Translations under genes and position numbers: made by a program
In this document: piece by piece, positions 1 to 19,090 of the stretch
Layout of the letters: each line of letters opens with the position of its first letter
Numbering within the stretch: the stretch's first letter is position 1
Notes under the pieces: generated by a model
What the model was told of the DNA's origin: nothing
Databases searched by the model: none
What the model saw: the letters and a program-made list of their open reading frames with translations, nothing else
Source of the DNA: Sphagnum compactum
Lineage: Eukaryota; Bryophyta; Sphagnopsida; Sphagnales
Reading direction: 5' to 3'
DNA length: 64,000 bases
NCBI GenBank assembly: GCA_965153455.1
Contig: OZ234499.1
Span: 11,094,271 to 11,158,270, forward strand

Positions 1-1159
1 CCTTAAAATGGCCATCACCAATACATATGAACTCCAAATTCAACCATCTTCAAGGGGGTTCTACTTTTAAACTTTTAATCCTGTTAAAACCATTAATAAT
101 TATTACCTCAAAGTTAATGTATTTATGGTACTTGACAAAGCAACAAACACATTGTCATGCCAAGATCCATATTCAATCCTTAATCCTAATTCTAGTGAAA
201 TTAAATTCTCAAAAATCCTAGAAATTATTGTTCACCAAATGACAATAAAAATGCACTAAGATATCAACATTTAAACTAGGTGAAATTGTGTTGTATTGCT
301 ACCATTACGTAATTCACAACCCTTGCTAATCACATCCAAAGAAATTGAGACTTTTCATAGATGTGTAACAACAAGCAATTCAACAAACAAGTTACACAAA
401 ATTGGCACTAGCATCAACCAAATTTTCATAACCAGTAAATTATTTTGTAATATATTTTAACCAAAAAAACTTGTGGATCAAAAAAAATTATTCACTTCAT
501 CATGAATGTTGGAATACAATAGACATGAAAAATCATAAAATTGATTACTTTCACTTTGAACACGTATCCTCAAGTTTTGGCCTAAAGCTATTTTTTCCTA
601 TAAACCTTAATTTAAAGTTCCCATAGGTGGATTTACTAGCTAGTTCAAATATTGTGGTTTTTGGGTCATTGTTTGCAATTTGAATTTTTCTTTGCTTATG
701 TTAGAACCAAGGGGTTAATACCTAGTTTGATGATAGATCTAAAAGCCCCCTTTTATTTGAATTTGGGATGTTGAAGTGTACAAGAACCTAAAAAATATAA
801 ACACATGGGTTCTGTTAATTATTCCACAATAGTTCACAATGATCAACACCATTCAATTCCAAATGACTTTGATTGTAATTGACATTTTTTTTTCAAAGGC
901 TTTGGGCTAGTGTGAAAAAAAAATTCATCTTCAATTTCCTTTCCCTCCCATGGCAATGTCTCATCATCCTGTCTTGCCTTGCTCAAAATTTCCCATACAA
1001 CTTTGTTAATATGTTTTTCAGAGCATGACCTTAGTCACCTTAACTTTTCAAATGTTAGCTATTACTAAAATCTAAATTGTAAACCACATTAAACTACAAG
1101 AACCAACCAAATTATGAAAAACCAAAATAAAAACATTTAAATGCATCAAAAGCACTAGT

Positions 1160-1810
1160 CATGGGGTGGTTGCAAAGTAAGGTGGCTCACTTTTTGTGGC
1201 ACAATTCAGTTTTTTGCAGAGTGGCATGCATTTACATGCTATTAACATGGCATAAAAACAATAATTTTCCAAATTTGTGGCTAGATTTAAATTGTCAACT
1301 TGAAAAAGAAGACATTTATTTTTTAAAATTGTAACATATATACACCAAATATATAGTAATGGACTTTTGAAGTTGAAAAATATGAATTGGTTTGTTGTTT
1401 GTGCCTCTATATACATGCATTTTTTGGTATGAATTTTACTTGGGATATATTATAGGGACTCAACATATGATATATTAAAACAAAAAAAACACATATGCAA
1501 AAGAATTGTTAGAAAAAAATAACCAAAAAAAAGTTATGGACTTTTGAATGGTTTAAAATGAGCCATATTTTCATAAGTCCATATCATAATCATTTTTGGG
1601 TGGATTTCAATTTTTATTTTTTTTAACATGTACATTAAAAAAATAATAGAATGGTTTATTTTCATATGGGCTTTTTAGTTCATTAACCACATGTAATTCC
1701 CCATTAAATTAATGATATCAAAATAGACTTCCATTTAACATTACCATATGGACTTTTGGGAGTGGAGCATCCACCGAAAATGAGCCACCTTAAAGTGCAT
1801 ACACCCCATG
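1160..1810. mobile_element. Putative MITE-like element with ~30 bp imperfect terminal inverted repeats
   Basis: The left end (from 1160) starts CATGGGGTG and continues through TAAGGTGGCTCA. The right end (to 1810) reads TGAGCCACCTTA and finishes CACCCCATG, the reverse complement with a few mismatches and a small length difference. The 651 bp between the outer ends contain no coding sequence. This fits a non-autonomous DNA transposon or foldback element. No clear target-site duplication was found, so the family and exact boundaries are uncertain. Confidence 0.45.
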
Positions 1811-4531
1811 GTTTCTATCTACTTACTTCATGAATTTTTGTAAATTTTAATGGCTACAATGTTGCCTTAAATTTCCACCACAATGTTGATATTGAGTCTT
1901 TGATTCCTAATCATGCAATTCAGAGCTAGGTCACATGGGAACATTGTTAAATATTTCCAAGGTCACCAATTAGGGTCAAAACCCATCAACCTCATCCCCG
2001 CTTGCCTTTATACTTTTTTTGTCATATTATGCACAAGTTCTACAAAAAAATTTGATAACATTATAGAACATTGGATATCAACACTCTGAACCTATTAAAT
2101 AAGCACGAACAAAACTAAATGAATTATGTTTATTTAGTTGGTTTTGAATGGTAATAACTTATAACAAATACACATTAAACTTATAATTAGTTCAAAACAT
2201 ATCATTAAAATTTGTTAATAATAAATTCACAATTTGAAAATTAATAATGGTCAAATGATGACCCTTGAAACCTTTTCTACCTTTTTCAACACACCAAAGC
2301 TTGAAGAGATATCATTATCTCTTTTGTGTGCCCTCCATAAACAAGGAAAGTAGAAAAAGAGAGAAAAATTTGGAGCTTTATATTTTAGGAGACATCAATT
2401 AATGTGGTGAATGAAATACATGTAGTATATAAATTTGAAAAGAGACCTTTTGTTTGACCTTATAAAAACAACAACAAGATCAACACCTCTTAAAAATATT
2501 TGACTACTATAACTTGATCACTAAGAATGATTAGCAAAAATATGAATTCAAAAACACCCAACACTAATAATGTCACAACAAGGGAAGAAGGATGCACTCC
2601 AATGTACAGAACAATCCAAGAAAAAAAAGTTAGGGAAAAAAATTCCATCCACAAATGTTTCTAGAATCCATTTGAATAAGGGTCCTATTCTTTTGTACAA
2701 CATTCACACATTTTTTGTCTTAAAAACTAGTACACAAACGTGACATTTGCTTATACATGCATAAGCGTGTGGGGCTTTCTCTTGAGCTAGTCATGCCAAG
2801 AAATATTCTAGTAGAGTTCCTAGCATGGGAACCTTCTTAAATAAAGTTCACATACCTTTTGCAAAAGCTTTTGAACCCTATTACATTCCCCTAGAATAAC
2901 CAAGATCAAAACAATGTGACACCTTCCCAACAACAAGATCTAATATCATTCTCCACTTGTGCTCAACATAGACTAAGAATTCAATTTCTACACATGGGCA
3001 AACAAAATTCATGTCTACTTTCCCATGCTTTTGCCCTTTCACATTTGCATTGAAAAAAATCAACCTTAAAATAACATTTGTTTGGCATCTTGAAAACCTA
3101 CTCCCAAATAGAACCCACCTTGGAAATTTTCTAAATATAGGTAAATGTCAACCTTCAAGGGTCAAATGTAATGGAACTTAATAAACCTTCCAAAGGCTCT
3201 AGATCACATTTGCAAATCACAAAAGAGATGAAAAATGAAGTCTAATGGGTTTGAGAAACATCTAGTTTGAGAGACAACAAGGTCAAGAAGTTTACATGGG
3301 ACTACATAACCAAAATATTTCAAATTGAGCTCCTTTTACGTCATGATAGATTCAGGATCTTTATACACCTATAATACACCAAAGAGACCCATGCAATGTG
3401 TTTGCAAAGCTTTACCTCATGATTATAAGTCTCCTACAACAAATGGAGACTCGCACTTGGGTAAATAGAGTCCTTTCAAGGAAATGCCATACCTCCTAAT
3501 TGATTGGAGTCTTGCCCTTGTGTTTGCAGAGCTTGTTTACTTCAAAATTGGTCATTACAAATGTCAACAAGAAGCCCCAAACCCTTCTTAAGGTTTGGAG
3601 ACCCACACCTAAACCTAAAACTTCTTTCAAGCATGATCGTCTTTCTACAAGTTTTTTTGTATCATTAATTTTCAAGTTTTCTCTCTCGAGCTCTCACCTT
3701 TGATGCCACAAGTTCTTTCTTGCAATACTCACCTTGGCCTCTTCTCTTTCCAAACTTTGCACTGCACACTCTCAAATGCAATTCAACCACTTTCTCTCAA
3801 GCTCTAACATCCTAGCTCATACCTCTTTCATGCTCTCCTCAAACATCAAAGTTCTTTGAAACCACACATGAGGACCACAAGAGGCAAACAAGTACGACAC
3901 AAACCAAACAAGCTGGGCCACTGAAGTGGGTGCAAATCTGAATTTAGTGGGCCATTTTTTTGGGTTTGTAAATTGAGATCACCCAATTTCAAGTTTCATG
4001 CCCATTCTTTGCCTAACAAGGGTTCCAATCCCCACTCCACCTCACTTTACATATAAAATTAGTAGCTTGAAGATAATAAAGAATGAATGGAAATAAGAGG
4101 AACACACTCACATCAAGGAAGGACAAAACTTTATCATCAACATCTACTAATAACAACAACAACAGCTGATAATAGCAATTATGGACATTAAAAAATTGCA
4201 ATAGGAAGGACAAAAATTGATCACCAGCCAACACAGCTAATGTATGCAGCATCATTGAAGAACAGGAGTGGGAGAGAAGATGAGTGTTTGTAGGCTTACT
4301 TCAAACCCTCTAATTTCAGAAACAATACTAGGCTAATAGATCTCCTTCCAAATCAAAACAGTGAATTGAAGAGGCAACACATCCATGGAAGTAATAACTT
4401 GGGAGAGAAATAATAACAATATCCAAGTTTTTCAATCAGTGATTTTGGTTGTGTTGATTTTGATTTTGATTTCTCTACTTTTCTCCATCATCTGTAATAA
4501 TAGAAGTTTCCAAGATGGAAAGTGCATGTAG

Positions 4532-4556
4532 TTTTTTTTTTTTTTTTTTTTTTTTT
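4532..4556. repeat. Poly-T tract, 25 nt
   Basis: An uninterrupted run of T upstream of the RDR2-like gene. It could be the A-tail of an old minus-strand retroposon, but nothing beside it confirms this. Confidence 0.8.
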
Positions 4557-4810
4557 GCTTTAAATGGTTAAAATGGGGCTCCAAAAAAAATTTTAATTTT
4601 TTGTTTTTTGTTGACTTTAAAAAAGGGGAAAAAAATCATTACAGAAGTGGGGCCAGAGAATGCATCTTTTTTTAATGAGCAAATTTGCATTGTTAGTACC
4701 AATTGGTGTTTTGCAAAAAAGTTTTTGTCTGTTTTTGTTTTTGTTTCTAGCTGTTTGTTGCTACAAAATGGTTGCAGAATTTTGGTGAGCTTTCTTGTGA
4801 GTTAGTAAGT

Positions 4811-5122
4811 GAGAGAGAGAGAGAGAGTGAGTTGTGCTTCTTTCTTGTAAGGGGTTTTTGGGTTTCTCTTCTGTTGGTTGTCAGAAGGAGGTGGAGAAGA
4901 GAGAAAGAGACAAAAAGTTTTAGTTTTCAGTGGAAGTTGTTGGAATCTGTGTTGAGAAAAGTTGAGTGGGGGATCAAGAAAAGAAAAAGAGATTTTGCAA
5001 GCAAATTTTGGTTGTAGAGTTTAGGGGAGGAGGGTTCATCATTGAAGAACAAAAAAGCTCAAGTGGGTACTGAAGTTGTTGGATTTTCTGGTGAGAAGAA
5101 GAAGAAGAAGAAGAAGAAGAAG
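4811..5122 (+). repeat. GA-rich leader of the RDR2-like gene with (GA)n and (GAA)n tracts
   Basis: A (GA)n run lies at 4811-4827 and a (GAA)n run at 5095-5122, in a purine-rich stretch ending about 200 bases before the start codon. Plant 5' leaders and core promoters often carry such tracts. The transcription start cannot be placed from sequence alone. Confidence 0.6.
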
Positions 5123-5323
5123 CAGAAGGAAAAGAGAATGTGAATGAGGAAAGTTTTGGTTGTAGAGCTTCGGAGGTTCGTAGTTGAAGAGAGACAGACA
5201 GACATACAGAGAGAGTGGGGTCTCGCACTCATGAGCAAATGGATGCTTGGGTTTTGGGAGGCTGAATTGGGTTGCAAGAGATTTCGGAGTCTTTGATCAG
5301 CACCCATTATCTGCAAAAACATC

Positions 5324-8300
5324 ATGGGTTGGTGCAAAACCCATGTGAGCAAAATCCCCAATTCCACCACAGCATGCGAGTTGGTGAGTTTCTTGGAGAG
5401 AGCAGTGGGCAAAGACACTGTGACTTTGGTAGAGATCAAAGTGAACAAGAACAGCTTCAGGCCCAAGGGATATGGATTTGTGCATTTTGGTAATGAGGAA
5501 GCAGCAGAGAAGTGTGCAGTATTGGCAGAGAATGGTCGGCTCGTGCTCCTTAACAGTGTTCTTAAGGTCAGCCTGGCAGAGAGAGCCATTGTGCAAAGAC
5601 CTCAGCATAATATGCTGCAATTGGAGAATGCAGCATTGCACATGTGCTGCCTCATGCAGCCAGACACTGCTTCCATTTTATGGTCTTCTTCACCAAATGC
5701 GGTCACGGCAGAGCTTGATTTCAGCAACAGGCATTTGCGCCTGCTTTTGTCAGCTCCTAGGGATTACAAAATGGACTTCAGATTTCAAGACATTTACAGC
5801 GTTGAGGATGTCACTGTTTGTGGAACCTGCACCCGAGCATTGCTTCTTCAGGTTAGTTAGTTAGATGCTACTGGGTATTTTTATTTTTGTTTTTACCCCC
5901 CTTGAATTCTTGTTGATTCAGGGAGCTTCTTTCTGCAACCCTTGATGATTCTGCCCTAATCTTGACACAGTTTCCTGCTGCAGCTATGGAATCCACCACA
6001 TGTGTATTGTCGCAAAGATGTAAGCCAGAAAACCAGTGAATTTCTGCCAGGCATTTTCTCATCTTTCAGCTCAGCAGATCCATACTATTTCCGCAAAGAG
6101 GAGAAAGAGGATCCTTGGATGCGAGCAACAGACTTCACTCCTGATAAGAGCATAGGCCAGTCCTTGGTTTATGTTTTGGAGCTTCCGACAACTGTAATCG
6201 AACAAACCATGAATGACATCTTCAAAAAGCTTGCAGATTTTCGGTTAGCTTCATACCCTCCAGTTTTCCGTGAAATTAGTCTGCAGACTGGGAAAGCTTA
6301 TGCCTCATCACAGGTGCTTGTCCCGATTGTAAATGCACCATTGGGTATAGATGTGCCTTTTGAGCTCATGTTCAAAGTAAATCAACTTGTACAGTTGGGC
6401 AACCTGAGTGGACCAGTCTTAGGAGATGAGTTTTATTGGCTTCTCCAGTCCAATGTCATGCCCTTGGAGCATGCCCAAGTGGCATTGGAGAGTATCATAA
6501 ATGCAGAGGATGTTTGCTGGGATCCAGTGAAATGGGTGAAGGATGAAGTGGATGAGTACAGGAAAGGCAAGCGGCAGGCAACATCTGTTGCAGCTGCAGA
6601 TGGCTTGATGTGGGTGCGCCGTCTTTATGTTTCTCCAACCAAGGTCTATTGCATGGGGCCAGAGCTTGAAGGCTCAAATCGTGTAACTCGCCATTACAAA
6701 GATCATATTGACAGATTTCTTCGGGTGTCCTTTGTGGATGAGAATTTTGAACCTGTTCCTTCCACTGCACTCTCAGTGCCTACAAGAGGGAACTCTCTGT
6801 CAGGCCTTGTTGCTGAGAGGTCAGAAGTTTTTGATAGAATTCTCACAGTTTTGCGACAGGGTGTCACAGTTGGAGGACAGAAGTTTGAATTCTTGGCATT
6901 CTCAGCAAGTCAATTGAGAGAACAATCAGTGTGGATGTTTGCTTCAAATCAAGCTCTAACGGCTCAGAGCATCAGGACTTGGATGGGGGACTTTTTGAGC
7001 ATTCGCAATGTGGCAAAGTGTGCAGCTCGTATGGGGCAATGCTTCTCTTCATCCACACCCACACTAGAAGTGCCTGCTGCTGAAGTTGAACACATTCCTG
7101 ACATTGAGAGAGATGATGAGTTTGGGCTGTTTCGATACTGCTTCTCAGATGGAATAGGAAAGATCTCCAAAGCCTTTGCAGTGGAGGTTGCAAAGAAATG
7201 TGGTGCTAAGAAACTGCAAGCCGGTGACAGTCCATCTGCTTTCCAAATACGCTATGGTGGATACAAGGGTGTCGTGGCAGTAGATCCCAAGTCAACCTTC
7301 AAGCTTTCACTCCGCCCAAGTATGCGAAAGTTTGCATCCACTCATGTCGGTCTTGATGTCCTCAGCTCATCCCGATTCTTACCATGCTTTTTGAACCGGC
7401 AGATTATAACATTATTATCCACCCTTGGGGTGAGTGACAGCGTATTTGAGCAAATGCAAGCAGCAGTTGTTAGGCAATTGGATGCAATGTTGAAGGATCC
7501 TGAAGTGGCATGCGAGGTTTTACAGGTCAAGGATTTCTCCTTCCTGTTGCTTCATTTTGGGATATGGATTTTTCTGTTGCCATCTGACGTTGGAATTTCC
7601 TAGTGCCAAGATTAGAAGTTTTGTTCGTCTTCAATGCACCAGATGAAGATGAAGCCCTAGTTGCCTCATTTCTCTGTTATATTTGAAGTTGAGAATCTGG
7701 CCATGCCCATTTGTTTCCCTTGCCTACAAAGGCTTTCTCAAAACCAACCCTGACAATCCATGGTGTTCTTGCCAGATCTGTGAACTTGGCTCCACAAAAT
7801 ACACTGATCAAAGCGCAAGCTTGAATGGTTTTGCAGATGACCAATTCTGGGGGTATGCATACAAAACTGGTTTCAATGCTCAAGGCTGGCTATAACCCAC
7901 AAATAGAGCCATTTGTTCTGGGCTTACTGCAAGCTTTCCGCACTTGTCAGCTGCTGGATTTGCGAACCAAATCTCGAATCTTTGTACCAAAGGGGCGCTT
8001 GTTGATGGGGTGCCTGGACGAAACAAAAACTTTGAATTATGGGGAGGTGTTTGTGCAGGTGACACTAACTCCAGGAGATCGGCGATTTGTAGACGATGGT
8101 CTCACCCAATTCCCTAAGTACCCTCTAGGAGAGACAAAGAAAAAGGGGGTGGCACATGTTGTGACAGGGTGGGTAGTGGTGGCCAAAAATCCTTGTGTGC
8201 ACCCAGGTGATATCCGCAAGTTGAAGGCTCTCGATGTCCCTGGGTTACACCATATGTTTGACTGTTTGGTCTTCCCTCAGAAGGGCCACAGGTGAGTTCC

Positions 8301-9540
8301 TGCTATTCTGACACTTGATCAGCGTCTCCCTTTCTTTGTTGCAGGATTAAGGTTTAAGATTCATTCAGATGTGTAGCTCTGGTTTGGAACTAAACTCCTA
8401 CTCTGGTGATGTACAGACCACACCCAAATGAATGTTCTGGTAGTGATCTTGATGGCGACCTTTACTTTTTGAGCTGGGATGAGGCACTCGTTCCAGCCTC
8501 TGCTGACAATCCTATGGACTACTGTCCTCCAGGACAAGTGTCACTTGATCATCCTGTAACTGTTGAGGCAAGCTCCCTTATCCCATGTACTCTCTTGATG
8601 ACCCCTGTTTGCCTATTGGTGTTGGCATTTCAAATTTTCTACACCTGCATACAACACCACCAATATCACATTCCACAACGTCTGTTTCATCACCACAAGA
8701 ATGTTGTAAAGCAGTCTCTTGCTTAATTTTTTCGAGGGGTGGTGGTGTATGCAGGAGATTCAGGAGTTTTTTGTGAAGCATATGGTGAATGACAGCTTGG
8801 GCACAATTTCCAATGCACATGTAGTACATGCAGACAGAGAGCCGGAAATGGCGCGTAGTGCCAAGTGTGAAGAGCTTGCCAAGCTTGTTTCAATAGCTGT
8901 TGACTTCCCTAAGACAGGTGTGCCTGCAGTCATCCCCAACAATCTGCGTCCACATCAGTATCCCGATTTCATGGAGAAAGAAGATAAAGAAACATACAAA
9001 TCCGAACGGGTACTGGGGAAGCTGTTTAGATTTGTGAAAGAGGCAGCGAACCAGCAGTTGCCTACCTCATCAATCTCCAAAGCTGATATTGTGCAGTCCT
9101 TTGATCCACAGTTGAGGTTTAATGGGTATGAAGACTTTCTGGAGGAAGCGAGTGTGCACAAAAACTGGTATGACAGGAAGTTGATTGGACTCATGAACCA
9201 GTATGGGATAGAAACTGAGGCCGAGGCCATCAGTGGTAACATCATGCGCCTTTCACGTCATTACTGTAAAAGAAATGGTGCAGTCAATGATCGAATTCGT
9301 GAATCCATCGACTGCTTGGAAAAAGAAGCTCGCAGTTGGTTTGAAAGCCATGATCTCACTGAAGAAAATGAGACTTGCGCCAAAGCATCAGCGTGGTATT
9401 ACGTAACTTATCATCCCAACTATATTGCCAACGGCGAATACTTTGCAGCTGGTAAACGTAAGGTACACTTGTTGAGCTTCCCTTGGGTTGTTTGTGATGT
9501 ACTTCTCCGAATCAAAAGGTTCAAGCAAGCCCTCAAGTAA
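5324..9540 (+). CDS. RDR2: RNA-dependent RNA polymerase, RDR2-like
   Basis: Exons 5324-5851, 5984-7525, 7837-8291, 8417-8567 and 8755-9540 join in phase into 1153 aa. Plant RDR1, RDR2 and RDR6 are about 1100-1200 aa. RDR2 copies Pol IV transcripts into double-stranded RNA in the nucleus, the source of 24-nt siRNAs for RNA-directed DNA methylation. Residues 1-90 resemble the RRM-like N-terminal domain of RDRs. The catalytic DLDGD lies at residues 852-856, after the conserved RPHPNECSGS segment. Blocks such as FEFLAFSASQLR, SVWMFASN, CAARMGQ and the C-terminal LSFPWVVCDVLL look closer to RDR2 than to RDR1 or RDR6, as recalled from the Arabidopsis proteins. The start is the first in-frame ATG ahead of the RRM. 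Intron 4 has a GC donor. The gene converges on FtsHi1. Family is certain; the RDR2 assignment is likely. Confidence 0.93.
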
Positions 9541-10582
9541 ACAATGAAAACCAATCAGGCAGTGGATACCGACATGGAAGATGGGCATGGGACTAACTCT
9601 TCACATAACCATCAGCAACAACTGAAATTAGTTTTTGACTTCCAGGAGGTTCTGCACATTTCATTTTGTTTCTCTTGAGATTTCCCTTGTGTCTGGTGTT
9701 TTATTTTTTGTGCAAGCTTTTGCATGTGGAGCTCTTGGGCACACAAAGGTCTCTCAAGACAATGAACAATTGCATTACTTGACCAATGCTGAGCCATTCC
9801 AGCAACCTTTCTGTCCAACTCTGCTGTGTACTTTCTACTATCCCAGCCATGAGAAATACTGTGAGGGATTCTATTCCATATCATGAGGTATAAAAAGCAC
9901 CCACTGCCTGGAAAAACACTCATTCAGAAACAAGAATGGATAAATAATGATAAATTGTCTGAAGCAGCTTTTCACTGGTGCTGGTGGACGGGAACTCTAA
10001 TACATACTTCACTGCACTTACTTCACTGCCCTGAAAAATGGACGAAATATCAATGTGATTGCAGAGAGAGCCTTCAAAAAAACAACTCTCATTGGTATCA
10101 AAAAGCTCCAGAAAAATCATGTAACACAACAAAACACATGCCATGCTAGTAACACCATCCGCATTCAGAAAAAATGATTGCAGTTATAAACCTTGTTAGT
10201 GTTAACATCACCTTTACCATGGATAGCAGTGAGAAGCTGTCATTCTTCCCCTCTAACTTCATTAACTCCCAGTAGTGGGTGTGGATCAGTATCTAATAAT
10301 CTGGTCAAATTCAGGCAAACAATTATATGAAAAATCTGCATTCTGGGTTTCTGTGGAGGCAACAGGAAAACCCAGTCATGATATCAGCCAGCAGAGGCAT
10401 CGAAGATTAGATGAGAGCATGAGAACTAATTTCAGACAATGCTGACAGTCAGGACCAGAGTATATTCCCCATTATTGACCACAGGCTGAAAAGAATGGAG
10501 TAGCCCTTTTTCCTGCAAATTGCATGTATGTGTGTGTATGAGTAACATGATAGAGGGCAAATAAACTGTGGCAAGAACTCGA
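9541..10582. other. Spacer between two convergent 3' ends
   Basis: About 1 kb between the stop of the RDR2-like gene and the stop of FtsHi1. It should hold both 3' untranslated regions. No conserved coding segment or RNA gene was seen. Confidence 0.6.
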
Positions 10583-17120
<6,538 letters not shown>

Positions 17121-17871
17121 TTGTGCCCATCTTTCAGAACTTATCTAGCTCTCTGGTAAATCTCCTTGTACTACAAGGCATCTCCTTTGAACAGAAAGCC
17201 ATGCAAACATTATTAATACAAGGTGCCATCCTAAACCCTACATGCAACATTTTGTCCGCATGAAACCCCAGAGCCAAAGAAAGACCAACTCTAAAACCCT
17301 TAATCAGGGGTTGAGGCAAGGAGGACACAAATACACACACAGTCTATGAAATCTTCTGCCGTTTGTTTTATTATATTGCTCCTGCATAATAATTCCTTTA
17401 GCTTCCTCAGAAAACCATGTGATTCCATGGCCGCCTGCCATAACCCTAATTCATATGTGCTACTTGTAACTGCAAGAATTGCGTTTCTGCTCTTCACACT
17501 TCAACTCAATTGTGCATACACCGAGTTCACAGCACTTCTGCCTGATGATGAATGACGGTACTACTGCAAAACATGCAATTGAAAAGGAAGAAGAAAGATT
17601 AGCAGCACAAACCTCTGGTATTATTATGACAAGAAGAAACAGGTGGGAAAAAACATGGCGGCGGATGGTGGGCTTGCAAAGCGCTGGCCGCCGCCATCAT
17701 CTCCATCCCCTCCCGTAAAGTATCCAACTACCACCACCACCTCCGGCTGCTGCTGATTCTTGACATCCGACTCACATTTGAAAGCTAACAACAACAGCTA
17801 CGCAATTTCCTCTTCTTCTTCTCGCTCCTTACCTTCGACCACAGAACACATTATTAGTGTAATGCCCAACT

Positions 17872-17918
17872 TCCTCCTCCTCCTCCTCCTCCTCCTCCTC
17901 CTCCTCCTCCTCCTCCTC
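17872..17918. repeat. (TCC)n microsatellite
   Basis: About 15 uninterrupted TCC units. Both strands stay open through it, producing artificial poly-Leu and poly-Glu frames that are not genes. Confidence 0.95.
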
Positions 17919-18276
17919 GTGTGCCCGGATTCTTCTTCTTCTAAACCCCACCTTCCTCCTCCTTCCTTCCCCCTTCTTCCTTCCTCCTTTTCTTGTGAAG
18001 AATCTTACACACTCTGCCAAACTCCCGTCTGTAAAAGCGGAATGAAAACTGCAGAGCAAGTGCAAAGACACCCTAAACACCCCCAAAAAAAAAAAAAAAA
18101 AAATCCAAAAACTGCAAAGTAAGGAGGGGATGGCAAAAGGAGAGAGATGAAGCTCCCTCCTACTTCTTCTGCAAACACAGCAACCAGAAACGACGCGCAA
18201 GCAAAGAGGCAGACCAAAAGAGAGCCTCCGGCTATGGTCGAATCACATACCATTCCAGCCCAGAATGTCACAGACG

Positions 18277-18470
18277 CCAGACCATTATGCAGTCACGGAT
18301 ATTGGAGTTCTCAGATTCCAGACCATTATGCACTTACGGCCATGGAAAATGGCTCAAATTCCAGACCATTATGCAGTTACGGATATTGGAGTGTTCAGAC
18401 TCCAGACCAATTATGCACTTATGGCTATGGAAGGGCTTGGACTCTACACCATTATGCAGTTTACAGGAGT
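18277..18470. repeat. Tandem repeat, ~42 bp unit in an alternating A-B-A-B order
   Basis: The core CCAGACCATTATGCA recurs at 18277, 18318, 18361 and, with one inserted A, 18402. A worn fifth copy begins near 18444. Spacing is 41-43 bp. Copies 1 and 3 continue with ACGGATATTGGAGT; copies 2 and 4 continue with an ACGGCCATGGAAA-type sequence. The true unit is thus an ~84 bp dimer. Confidence 0.9.
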
Positions 18471-18492
18471 TGAGCATTAAGACAATTCTGTT

Positions 18493-18818
18493 GCATAATT
18501 TCAAATTTTGCCACAGAACTTTACACTGTGTAAAGCTCAATCCTGAAGCATCCTTCTTCCCCTTTTTGGCTCATTACTTGATGTAATTGGCTTCTCTGAG
18601 AGGAGCACAATTCCGTATGAGAAACCAATTATTCCAAAAAAAAATTACACAAAATCTGATGAACCAGAAATTGTGGTAGCCGCAGAACTGGTTATGTAAA
18701 CTGTGTAAAGTTAATTCCAGAAATGTCTCCTTTTTGGATGATTCCTCGTTGTAATCGGCTTCTACGAGAGGGGCATAAACAGTTGCCATTTCATATGAGA
18801 AGCAAATTATTCAAAGAT
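18493..18818. repeat. Diverged direct duplication, ~150 bp units
   Basis: The stretch at about 18493-18640 and that at about 18655-18818 share the same order of blocks: CTGTGTAAAG, CCTTTTTGG, GTAAT-GGCTTCT, GAGAGG, and TATGAGAA followed by an AATTATTC tail. The copies differ by many substitutions and small gaps, so the duplication is old. Confidence 0.75.
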
Positions 18819-19090
18819 TACGTACTCTCAAGGGGGCAGAATGTGCTATCTTTTGGTGGTTGTTGTTTCTTTTCTTTTCTTTCTTTTTCTTTTTTGGGGT
18901 GTGTTTATCCACATCCATTTACTATAAATAGTACTTTTTCATTTACTATTTTCCGTCCAGAATCTCCTCAACGTTGTAAAGAAACATACATCCTACCCTT
19001 ATTGGAAGAGGCCTTTTTGGATGAAAGATTCTTGGGGGTGAAAAGTAATTTGGCTTTCGAAGAAAAACTAACTTATTTTTTGTGTTCTAA

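Larger units (their letters stand above)
1..4759. other. AT-rich intergenic spacer upstream of the RDR2-like gene
   Basis: No open frame here resembles a known protein and no chain of conserved exons could be assembled on either strand. The stretch is AT-rich with many short A and T runs. It contains one inverted-repeat element (annotated separately) and a T run of 25 at 4532-4556. The part at about 2.5-3.7 kb reads like old decayed repeat sequence, but no terminal repeats or polymerase motifs were found to prove it. Confidence 0.6.
17121..19087. other. Upstream region of FtsHi1 and repeat-rich spacer
   Basis: This should contain the FtsHi1 promoter and leader, read leftward. A telo-box-like AAACCCTA lies at about 17233-17240, a motif known from promoters of plant housekeeping genes. 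The rest holds the microsatellite, tandem repeat and duplication listed separately. No gene was recognised on either strand. Confidence 0.55.

Noticed and set aside
2881-3063. 60-residue minus-strand frame with CPC and several conserved-looking words
   Set aside because: No extension in either direction and no family match. It is probably chance or a very old repeat remnant.
4013-4040. Box B-like GGTTCCAATCC as a tRNA gene
   Set aside because: No box A, acceptor stem or cloverleaf can be drawn around it.
17760-18271. Overlapping open frames on both strands rich in Leu or Glu
   Set aside because: They are read through the (TCC)n microsatellite and a nearby A run, and have no conserved flanks.
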